Below, one piece after another: positions 35,952 to 42,726 of a stretch of 64,000 nucleotides of DNA. Each line of letters starts with the position of its first letter. Position 1 is the first letter of the stretch. The position numbers were made by a program, and so were the translations under genes. The notes beneath the pieces are model-generated. The model did not search any database, was not told where the DNA came from, and worked only from the letters and a program-made list of their open reading frames with translations. The DNA is from an uncultured Flavobacteriaceae bacterium (GTDB taxonomy: Bacteria; Bacteroidota; Bacteroidia; Flavobacteriales; Flavobacteriaceae), in the NCBI GenBank assembly GCA_947502495.1, contig CANNAC010000010.1, positions 1-64,000 of the forward strand, read 5' to 3'.

Positions 35952-36701
35952 TTAAAGCGGTTGGTCATAATTTTTATTTCTGATTGTATGTAGATTCCCG
36001 CTTTCACTAGAGCGATGGTTGTCTCGAATTTGGGACTGTCGTTTTTCTGTTTTTAATTCTGCAGCTTTTAGTATCCAATTTTTGGCCGAAGCGTGCCAAT
36101 CTTCCATTTTAATTTTGCCACCTATTTTCCAACCATTAGCCTGGTAATGGTTATAGAATTTTTGTGCTTCCAGTTCCGGTGCCTTTATTTTTTTAAAAAA
36201 GGCTATAACTTCTAATTCATTTTTTGGAAGCTCCAGTTTATAACTGTTTTCTATTTGTTTATACTGTTTATTAAAAGGTACCAATGCTTGTCCTTGATTT
36301 GGGACAGATAAGTCCAGCGGTTGTACTACTACTTGTCTTGCATTTGGGATAGTAGATTCTAATTGACTTTTACTTTTCTTCTTGGGATTCCCGCTTTCGC
36401 GGGAACTAAAGATGAGCATCTTAATCACGGATCCTTTAAATGGATTATGCGATGGTTCGTAGATGAGGTATTTGTAATGGTGTAATTCTTTGGTGCATCT
36501 GTGATAGGTAGATTTAGAACCTATCTTGGATAAACGCATTACCTCTTCCCGGTTTACATGGAAACCGTCGCAAAAGCGATTGTAGTTCCATATTTGGAAA
36601 AACGCTAAATACAAACTTATGTGCGTTGGATTGAGTCTGCTGTCTTTTGAAAACTGACTAAATACTGCGTTGAGGTGCTTGATATAATTAACTTCTGCCA
36701 A
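35952..36701 (-). CDS. DnaD-like/replication-initiation-like protein of the element backbone
   Basis: 249 residues. N-terminal winged-helix-like part (INYIKHL-type start, LNPTHISLYLAFFQIWNYNRF, VNREEVMRLSKIGSKSTYHRCTKEL), a Pro/Gln-rich linker, and a C-terminal DnaD/DnaT-like helix block (VIAFFKKIKAPELEAQKFYNHYQANGWKIGG). Similar proteins accompany integrase and DnaC-like genes on Bacteroidota elements. The start is TTG at 36701 (no in-frame ATG fits the conserved N-terminus). Two palindromic repeat copies lie inside the gene in the same frame and each adds an ESGN peptide. Confidence 0.7.
   Translation of the reverse strand: MAEVNYIKHLNAVFSQFSKDSRLNPTHISLYLAFFQIWNYNRFCDGFHVNREEVMRLSKIGSKSTYHRCTKELHHYKYLIYEPSHNPFKGSVIKMLIFSSRESGNPKKKSKSQLESTIPNARQVVVQPLDLSVPNQGQALVPFNKQYKQIENSYKLELPKNELEVIAFFKKIKAPELEAQKFYNHYQANGWKIGGKIKMEDWHASAKNWILKAAELKTEKRQSQIRDNHRSSESGNLHTIRNKNYDQPL
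36388..36405. repeat. Palindromic repeat inside a coding sequence
   Basis: TTCCCGC-TTTC-GCGGGAA, perfect 7-bp stem, inside the DnaD-like gene (encoding SSRESGNP leftwards). A partly decayed relative starts at 35994 in the same gene, and two more degenerate relatives lie at 62247-62296. Confidence 0.65.
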
Positions 36702-36709
36702 AACATTTC

Positions 36710-36982
36710 TTATGAAGCGACACGATTGTCTTTGAGTACTTTTAATATTTCGTCATACTCATAGAGTATAATGCCTCCAATTTTTGTGTAGGGTAGTGTA
36801 CCGTTGATTCTAAAGTTTTGTAATGTTCCTGGACTTACTTGAAGCATTTCCATTACCTCTGCAGATTTGAGGTATTTCTTTGGTGTGGTTTTAGGGTTTT
36901 CGGTAATTAGTTTTTTTAGCTCTCCGAATAATTGCATTTTAAAATCGTGGAGGTCGTCTGTAGTTAAAATTTCTGTTGCCAT
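36710..36982 (-). CDS. Excisionase-like helix-turn-helix protein
   Basis: 90 residues from ATG 36982 (an in-frame GTG at 37012 is less likely). The core KYLKSAEVMEMLQVSPGTLQNFRINGTLPYTKIGGIILYEYDEI is the MerR/excisionase-type winged helix (HTH_17) that binds DNA at att regions or promoters. It precedes the DnaD-like gene by 8 bases. On Bacteroidota elements such proteins act with RteC-type regulators in excision control. Confidence 0.82.
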   Translation of the reverse strand: MATEILTTDDLHDFKMQLFGELKKLITENPKTTPKKYLKSAEVMEMLQVSPGTLQNFRINGTLPYTKIGGIILYEYDEILKVLKDNRVAS

Positions 36983-37167
36983 TGTAGAATTTGTTTTAGT
37001 TATAGCTACCACCTCTAACTTTCGTTATTAATGGCAGCTATTAATGAGATTTGACTTTCGTTCTACAAAGCTGGTCTTTTTTGTGTTATTTTTTTCGGTA
37101 GGTATTCGGTACTACCGAAATAATTTAACAGTTATGAAGTGTAATTTTATGACCATACATATTGTGT

Positions 37168-38022
37168 TTATTTAGCGTTATCAAGGTCTATGCGTTTTTC
37201 AAGACTCCTTTTTAATTGGTCTAAAAACTTTGTGTTGTCTTTTTCTCGATTCTTGATTTCGGCATAGGTTTTATAAAAATTGTTGAGTTTGATGTCAAAC
37301 AAGGTCGCGCAAACTTCAGCCATTTTACTCAATTCTGCTTGTCCGTTTCTTATGGCTCCGGAACTATGCAAAGCATAAATTAATTCTACTAAATCTGTTT
37401 TTGTTGCGGTCCATGAGAGTCCGTTGAGAATTGCCGGACTTGTTTCTTGGACCGCTATATTCTCATTTTGGATGCGTAACGATTTAAGCTCGCATTGGTA
37501 ATAGTTAGATAATAGGTCATAACTAATTACTTGTGCAGCTAGATTATCGTGACTAGTAGAAAATTCAGGATCTATAAAATAATGTAGCGTGTCCACAGGA
37601 AAGTCTAGTTTGTCTTTACCTCTTACAAAATAGATATGGTCTAATGATGTACTAGAATATTTTGTGTATTGAAAGAATTCTAAATTTCTCATTTTATGTT
37701 GTTCTAGTTTGTCTATCCTATTTCTGACATAATCGATTTGCATAGATATACTCGCTGTAGGTCTTTCTGAAATAAAACGTCTTACTTTGGAAAAGAATTT
37801 AATATGACCATTAATAAACGGCTTAACCACTTTAAAGAATTTAATTTCTTCTTCTTGACTTATAAAACAATCTGCAGCTTTTAGTCGCCGTCTTAATTGA
37901 TTCAGTGTGTCTCTAGAGAGATTTAGGCCTGCATTTAATTCCTTTGGGTTTGTTAAATTAGACTTTTCGAATTGTTTTATTTGTTTTTTGTAATTCTTGA
38001 TGATTGGGGCTATGTACTTCAT
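37168..38022 (-). CDS. RteC-family regulator
   Basis: 284 residues. The C-terminal half (SWTATKTDLVELIYALHSSGAIRNGQAELSKMAEVCATLFDIKLNNFYKTYAEIKNR, about residues 200-260) is the characteristic RteC domain. In CTnDOT, RteC activates excision genes; on many Bacteroidota islands an RteC-like gene sits beside the integrase, as here (88 bases from it). The N-terminal half is helical and basic. It is separated by 155 bp from the HTH gene, room for its target promoter. Confidence 0.85.
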   Translation of the reverse strand: MKYIAPIIKNYKKQIKQFEKSNLTNPKELNAGLNLSRDTLNQLRRRLKAADCFISQEEEIKFFKVVKPFINGHIKFFSKVRRFISERPTASISMQIDYVRNRIDKLEQHKMRNLEFFQYTKYSSTSLDHIYFVRGKDKLDFPVDTLHYFIDPEFSTSHDNLAAQVISYDLLSNYYQCELKSLRIQNENIAVQETSPAILNGLSWTATKTDLVELIYALHSSGAIRNGQAELSKMAEVCATLFDIKLNNFYKTYAEIKNREKDNTKFLDQLKRSLEKRIDLDNAK

Positions 38023-38110
38023 CGACTACGTTTTTGATATAAATTTAATTAAATTGTAGAAAATTTTCTACAAAATAATAAAAAAATCAAACAAATAAAA
38101 TTTAAATCTA

Positions 38111-39364
38111 TTATCCTCTTTTTTTAAATTTCTTTTCTTTCTTTGATAAAATATCTTTTAATGCATTCATATCTGAACTGATTTTATTTTCTAATACTCT
38201 GGCGTAGATTTGTGTAGTTGCGATTTTTGTATGTCCTAAAAGTTTGGAAACTGTTTCGATAGGAACTCCGTTGGATAGAGTAACTGTTGTTGCAAATGTA
38301 TGGCGTGCCATGTGAAAGGTTAGGTTTTTCTGGATGCCAGCAAAATTAGCGACTTCTTTAAGGAATACATTTAGTTTCTCATTGGATAATACTGGTAATA
38401 AAGAATCGTTTATCGCTGTACTTGGATGGTCTTTGTATTTATTTACAATATCTAATGCTTGCCCTAATAGTGGTACCTTAACAACGGTATTCGTTTTTTG
38501 TCTTTTGGTTCTTATCCAATTTCCTCCATCCATTCCTAATACTAAATGATTAGGAGTTAAATTCATAATGTCTACATAGCTGATACCAGTGTAACAGCTA
38601 AATACAAATAGATCACGAACGCGGTCTAGACGTTTTGAAATAAAAACTTTTTCTTCCAGGCTTTTTAATTCGACTTCAGAAAGAAATTCTCTGTTGGTTT
38701 TGTCATAGGTCATTTTCCATCTAACAAAAGGATCTTTGTTAATCCATTCCATATGATAGGCGAGTGTTACGATTTTTCGTAATCGCTGAATATGTTTCAT
38801 TACTGTGTTGTTGCTTAGCGCTTTTTGATGTCCAACAGGCCAGAGGTTGGATAGGTAGATTTGAAAATCGGTTAAAAACTCGTAATTGAGTTGCTTAAGA
38901 TAGATATCGGAAGTCTTTTTTTTCTGCAGTAAAAATTTCTTGACATAGTTTTCTGTGATTCCGAAGTTCCGGATGGAGCCAGCTGCAAGTGTATTTTCGA
39001 TTTTCTGATTGTGGTACTCTAAAATATTATTGAGTGTTTTTCCGTCATCGTCATTTTCACCAGTGTACTGTGCTTTTATTAATTGTGCAGTGATAAGCTC
39101 TCCTTTGAATTTAAGGTCTTGGTAGATTTGGAAGAGTAGGGTGTAAGTTTCATCTAGATAACTATTGATTTGTCTAGCTTTTGCATTTGTGCCGTTCACA
39201 CGTTTTTTAGTTACGTTCCAGTGGTCAACGTTGACCTTGCGTTTTAAACTTATATTGACACGTTTGCGGTCAACAGTTACTCGTGCATAGATTTCTGCTT
39301 CATTATTTTTTGCACGTGAAGCGTTTATCCAGAATAGGATAGAGAATGTTTTAGATGTTTTCAT
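38111..39364 (-). CDS. Site-specific tyrosine recombinase (integrase)
   Basis: 417 residues: an N-terminal arm-binding part (KRVNISLKRKVNVDHWN), a SAM-like core-binding domain (~100-200) and the catalytic domain with HMARHTF (H351, R354), LLGHTKI (H378) and nucleophile Y387 (TQIYAR). The first catalytic arginine position reads CYTGISY, Ser or Gly in place of Arg, as described for the CTnDOT-family IntDOT. It points away from the tRNA, 207 bases from the right attachment repeat. Several GGTCAAC sites lie both upstream and within its first codons. It should catalyse insertion at the tRNA-Arg 3' end. Confidence 0.93.
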   Translation of the reverse strand: MKTSKTFSILFWINASRAKNNEAEIYARVTVDRKRVNISLKRKVNVDHWNVTKKRVNGTNAKARQINSYLDETYTLLFQIYQDLKFKGELITAQLIKAQYTGENDDDGKTLNNILEYHNQKIENTLAAGSIRNFGITENYVKKFLLQKKKTSDIYLKQLNYEFLTDFQIYLSNLWPVGHQKALSNNTVMKHIQRLRKIVTLAYHMEWINKDPFVRWKMTYDKTNREFLSEVELKSLEEKVFISKRLDRVRDLFVFSCYTGISYVDIMNLTPNHLVLGMDGGNWIRTKRQKTNTVVKVPLLGQALDIVNKYKDHPSTAINDSLLPVLSNEKLNVFLKEVANFAGIQKNLTFHMARHTFATTVTLSNGVPIETVSKLLGHTKIATTQIYARVLENKISSDMNALKDILSKKEKKFKKRG

Positions 39365-39488
39365 AGTTGTACGTCTTTAAGTGTTAAACTTGTTTAAGAC
39401 GAAAGTCAAATCAACTATACTCTGGTTTTCGGGTCGCGGTCAACAGTGTTGACCGCGGACATTACTTGTTGACCGCGAGGTGGTCAAC
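39223..39488. promoter_or_regulatory. Cluster of seven GGTCAAC/GTTGACC sites at the integrase/att end
   Basis: Exact heptamers at 39223, 39230 (inverted), 39268, 39438, 39448 (inverted), 39468 (inverted) and 39482. Four lie between the integrase start and the attachment site, two of them forming a 23-bp palindrome CGCGGTCAACA-G-TGTTGACCGCG (39435-39457); three lie in the first codons of the integrase. Likely arm-type integrase or excision-factor binding sites, possibly also autoregulating the integrase promoter. Confidence 0.65.
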
Positions 39489-39495
39489 AGATATG

Positions 39496-39516
39496 AAATC
39501 ATATCAAATTCTATGA
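39496..39516. repeat. Right copy of the subterminal 21-nt repeat
   Basis: AAATCATATCAAATTCTATGA, 19 of 21 identical to 4650-4670 and in the same orientation; between the GGTCAAC cluster and the right attachment repeat. Confidence 0.5.
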
Positions 39517-39532
39517 CCCCCTAAAAACGACT

Positions 39533-39565
39533 AAAGCTTGTAAAATCATAGATTTTACAAGCTTT
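39533..39565 (-). terminator. Element-borne hairpin that replaces the tRNA terminator
   Basis: A perfect 15-bp stem (39533-39547 with 39551-39565) with a 3-nt loop, 5 bases from the attachment repeat. Read leftwards after the tRNA-Arg it is followed by TAGTCGTTTTTAG. It probably ends the tRNA transcript now that the original hairpin is 35 kb away. Confidence 0.6.
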
Positions 39566-39570
39566 TGATA

Positions 39571-39608
39571 AGAATTCTCATTCTTTAAAGTGACCTCGAC
39601 TGGATTCA
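39571..39608. repeat. Right attachment repeat of the element (38 bp)
   Basis: Identical to 4460-4497. Bases 39591-39608 are the 3' end of the tRNA-Arg gene, so insertion left the tRNA intact. Confidence 0.92.
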
Positions 39609-39664
39609 AACCAGTAACCTCTTGAGCCGTAATCAAGTGCGCTATTCAGTTGCGCCACGAGGCC
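39591..39664 (-). tRNA. tRNA-Arg (anticodon ACG), element insertion site
   Basis: 74 nt reading leftwards. Acceptor GGCCTCG pairs with CGAGGTC (one G-U), D stem GCGC/GCGC, anticodon stem CTTGA/TCAAG with loop TTACGGC (anticodon ACG, position 34 A expected to be edited to inosine), T stem ACTGG/CCAGT with loop TTTGAAT, discriminator A. CCA is not encoded. The 3' end overlaps the right attachment repeat. Confidence 0.95.
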
Positions 39665-39899
39665 ATTTTTGTGGGTGCAAATATATTTCTTTTTAATAGA
39701 AACACAAAGCAAACTCAATATTTTATTTTATTTTATTTTTGTTGTAAAAATACAGCAATATAATAAGTGACGTACAGATTGCTTTTAAAGAGACTACAGG
39801 TGATTATTACTTGTCTGATTTTTAGTCGTTAAAAGACTATGACCTTCGTTTTACTAGGAGCGTAAAAGAGAAGAAGGATGAAGTGTAATTAGAAAAAAA
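39665..39899. other. Intergenic, tRNA promoter side
   Basis: AT-rich sequence upstream of the leftward tRNA-Arg. It should hold the tRNA promoter; no gene is seen. Confidence 0.5.
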
Positions 39900-40052
39900 T
39901 TAATCTAAAGCATTCTTAGTTACGTACACTTTCCAACCAAAAACAGCCATTTGTAGTTTAGATGCTTTACTTAAATCTAATTTTTGCTTCGTAAAACTAG
40001 GTAATAAAGCTTTGTTAACCTTAGCTAATATTTTAAACGCTTTCTTTTTCAT
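39900..40052 (-). CDS. Small conserved basic protein (50 aa)
   Basis: 50 residues starting MKKKAFKILAKVNKALLPSF and ending GWKVYVTKNALD: strongly basic, with a conserved-looking GW..YVTK end. I recall similar ~50-residue proteins in many Flavobacteriaceae, sometimes labelled SsrA-binding protein without real similarity to SmpB. Start chosen at the only ATG, preceded by an A-rich stretch. Stands alone between the tRNA and the endonuclease gene. Function unknown. Confidence 0.75.
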   Translation of the reverse strand: MKKKAFKILAKVNKALLPSFTKQKLDLSKASKLQMAVFGWKVYVTKNALD

Positions 40053-40672
40053 TATTGAAAAGGATTTTTTTTTTGAATGACAAAATTATTGCTTTAAATA
40101 TAGGTAAACAAATATTCTTTTTCTTATAAATAGTAAAACCTATTCTAGACTAAGTCTTACTATCTGATTAAATATTAAAGTATGGAGATAATAAATTCAA
40201 TTAAAGTGGTTACAAGTGTCATCATAATTTTAAGGGTTTAGTTGTTAATAAAGGGGTTCGTTTTTCTTATGTTTTTTAAATATATATGTTTTTTAAACCA
40301 TGTTCCAAGCGATTTATAGAATAACAATGAAGTTGCATATGGTATTATAACTAAAAAGAGGATTAGTGTTTTTAACTGTAATATGTTTGTCTTGAATTGT
40401 GTTTCAATGTGTAGCTGTATATGGGTTTTATGTAGTGGTATTGTAACTATTCAAGGGGCTTTTTTAAAGGTTTTTATAAGCCGAAGGCTTTTATATAACA
40501 AAACAGATGGTATTTTTCCGTTTTCATCTTTATTCTAGTTTTTAAAAGGTCAAATTAAGATCCTATTTTTCTGTGTAGATTTTTTTCTATAAGTGTTAAA
40601 GTTCTGTATTTCGAGAGGTTAAAATCTACTTAAAACCAAACGGATACGTACTTTTACAAAAAATTCCCCCTA
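40053..40672. other. 620-bp intergenic region
   Basis: No gene on either strand. The sequence is strongly AT-rich with several short T-tracts; the promoter of the secreted endonuclease gene at 40673 must lie near its right end. No repeat or RNA gene recognised. Confidence 0.55.
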
Positions 40673-42655
40673 ATGAAAAAGTATTACATGTTATTGATAT
40701 GTTTCGTTATATATCAATTTTCCTTCAGTCAAATTGTTATCAATGAAGTCGATTGCGACACGCCAAGTACTGACGATAAAGAATTTATAGAACTTAAATC
40801 AGCTACACCCAATTTTCCGCTAGATGGTTATGTATTAGTCTTATTTAATGGAAATGGAGATTATAGCTATTTTGCTTTAGATCTAGATGGTTACCAAACA
40901 GACCCAAATGGTTTATTTTTAATAGGAAGTGATACTGTAGAGCCTTTTCCGCAATTACTTATTTCGATAAATACCATTCAAAATGGTGCAGATGCGGTTG
41001 CTATTTATTTAGGAGATGATTCTGATTTTCCACAGGACACTCCTCCAACTACCACAAATTTAATAGATGCTTTGGTTTATGATACTTCCGATTCCGATGA
41101 TATTGAACTAATGGCTGCCTTAGGAGTTACAGAACAAATAAGCGAAGGGTCTAGTAACAATACAAATTCCATTCAACTTCTTCAAGATGGTTCTTATGTG
41201 TCAACAACACCAACACCAAGAATGGTTAATGATGGGGCAGGTGTAGCTGTTACTGCAATTAGTATGTTTACAGATCAAGAAATGTATAATGAAGGAGATT
41301 CTTTTGATATCGTTTTTTCTACGGAAGAAAACGTAACTGAAAATTTGACTTTTAGTTTTACATTAGATAATTATGGATTTAATGCTACCGATTTTTCAGG
41401 AGCAACAACCGTAACTATTCCTAATGGATCTAATACGGTAACAACAACTATAACTATTATAAACGACACTTTAGATGAAGGTGATGAAGAACCAATAGTG
41501 AAGTTTTCTACTTTAGATTGGCCTTATATTGCTAATAACAATTTTTTAAAACTAAGAGCTGTTGATGATGATTATACCATGGCAAACTTTGGTACACCTG
41601 CAAATCAATTTGATCCATTTATAGGAAATGTTACAAACACACAACCGGAAGGATATTATGATAGCTTACATGGTTTGCAAGACGATGTTTTGCGCCAAGC
41701 GGTACAAGATGTTATTGCCGAAGAAGGTGTGGTAAGAGCACAAACCTATGCAGATGTAATTGATATTTTAAGAGAAGCAGATCAAAATCCAGAACATAGT
41801 AATCAGGTTTGGTTATTGTATACCGAACAAGGTCGATCTAAGTTAGATAATCATACTGGAGGTAGTAGTACAGGTTTATGGAATAGAGAACATACCTACC
41901 CACAATCTCGTGGTACTTTTAAAGCTAGAGAAGGAGATGATATTGCAGATGGAAAAGAAATTTATTGGAATACCACAGCGGATTCGCTTCGTCATGGATA
42001 TTCAGATGCACACGCATTAAGAGCGGCAGATGGACCAGAAAATAGCTCCCGTAACAATAAAAATTATGGAGACCCGCTTTTAGGAGGATATAATGGTCCA
42101 GGAAATACTGCTGGAAGCTTTTACGGAGACGTGGCTAGAAGTGTTTTTTATATGGCAGTTAGATATAATGGGTTAGAACTTGTTAATGGTTATCCAGATG
42201 GTGAAGATGAAGCAAACGATGGAACACTTGGAGATTTAGCAACTTTATTAGAATGGCATAGAAATGATCCGCCAGACGATTATGAAATGAATAGAAACAA
42301 CGTGGTCTATACTTGGCAGTTTAATAGAAACCCATTTATTGATGAGCCAGATTTAGTAGAATACATTTGGGGAAATCAAGTAGCTCCAAATGTAACTTGG
42401 GATCAAGGATTGAGTATTGCTGAAGTGAATGAACTCCAGGTGCAAGTGTATCCTAATCCAGCGAAAGATGTCGTTTATGTTAACGGACTTTTAAATAAAG
42501 CTACAGTGGACGTTTTCTCTGTGGAAGGACGAAAATTAGAAAATTATACGATTACCGGTAATTCCGTTTTAAACATCAACCTTTCTAGTGGTATGTATTT
42601 GTTTAAAATTACCTCGGAAGGTAAAACAGCCATGAAGAAAATAGTGATTAAGTAA
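40673..42655 (+). CDS. Secreted endonuclease I with lamin-tail, Calx-beta and T9SS sorting domains
   Basis: 660 residues. Signal peptide to FSFSQ; lamin-tail-like domain (~20-170: IVINEVDCDTPSTDDKEFIEL); Calx-beta-like domain (~195-290: MYNEGDSFDIVFST ... DTLDEGDEEPIV); endonuclease I/NucM domain (~320-570) with catalytic TGLWNREHTYPQSRG, the DLH-like SDAHALR block and NNKNYGD; and a C-terminal T9SS type A sorting tail (VQVYPNPAKDVVYV ... GMYLFKITSEGKTAMKKIVIK). It should degrade extracellular DNA or RNA for nutrient gain, exported through the T9SS. Single gene with its own terminator. Confidence 0.92.
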   Translation: MKKYYMLLICFVIYQFSFSQIVINEVDCDTPSTDDKEFIELKSATPNFPLDGYVLVLFNGNGDYSYFALDLDGYQTDPNGLFLIGSDTVEPFPQLLISINTIQNGADAVAIYLGDDSDFPQDTPPTTTNLIDALVYDTSDSDDIELMAALGVTEQISEGSSNNTNSIQLLQDGSYVSTTPTPRMVNDGAGVAVTAISMFTDQEMYNEGDSFDIVFSTEENVTENLTFSFTLDNYGFNATDFSGATTVTIPNGSNTVTTTITIINDTLDEGDEEPIVKFSTLDWPYIANNNFLKLRAVDDDYTMANFGTPANQFDPFIGNVTNTQPEGYYDSLHGLQDDVLRQAVQDVIAEEGVVRAQTYADVIDILREADQNPEHSNQVWLLYTEQGRSKLDNHTGGSSTGLWNREHTYPQSRGTFKAREGDDIADGKEIYWNTTADSLRHGYSDAHALRAADGPENSSRNNKNYGDPLLGGYNGPGNTAGSFYGDVARSVFYMAVRYNGLELVNGYPDGEDEANDGTLGDLATLLEWHRNDPPDDYEMNRNNVVYTWQFNRNPFIDEPDLVEYIWGNQVAPNVTWDQGLSIAEVNELQVQVYPNPAKDVVYVNGLLNKATVDVFSVEGRKLENYTITGNSVLNINLSSGMYLFKITSEGKTAMKKIVIK

Positions 42656-42670
42656 ACTATAATTCTATAA

Positions 42671-42703
42671 AAAAAATCGCAAACAGAACGTTTGCGATTT
42701 TTT
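42671..42703. terminator. Bidirectional terminator between endonuclease I and M56 genes
   Basis: Stem AAAAAATCGCAAAC (42671-42684) with GTTTGCGATTTTTT (42690-42703), 5-nt loop; 15 bases after the endonuclease stop and 24 bases from the end of the convergent M56 gene. Confidence 0.9.
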
Positions 42704-42726
42704 TATGCTTGGTTTTAACTAAAATA

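Larger units (their letters stand above)
4460..39608. mobile_element. 35.1-kb tRNA-Arg integrated genomic island (integrative element)
   Basis: Bounded by 38-bp direct repeats, one overlapping the 3' end of tRNA-Arg(ACG). A tyrosine recombinase gene sits 207 bases from the right repeat, followed leftwards by RteC-like, HTH/excisionase-like, DnaD-like and DnaC-like ATPase genes: the usual backbone of Bacteroidota integrative elements. No relaxase, coupling protein, conjugation (Tra), capsid or terminase gene is visible, so it is either mobilised by other elements or a satellite-like island with its own replication functions. The cargo is a 16-gene leftward defence-type cluster, a small rightward cassette with a DUF5675 gene and a hairpin-rich noncoding stretch. 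The boundaries are directly visible; mobility is inferred. Confidence 0.88.

Noticed and set aside
4460-39608. Complete conjugative element or prophage
   Set aside because: No relaxase, coupling protein, Tra/VirB4, capsid, portal, terminase or tail gene is visible.
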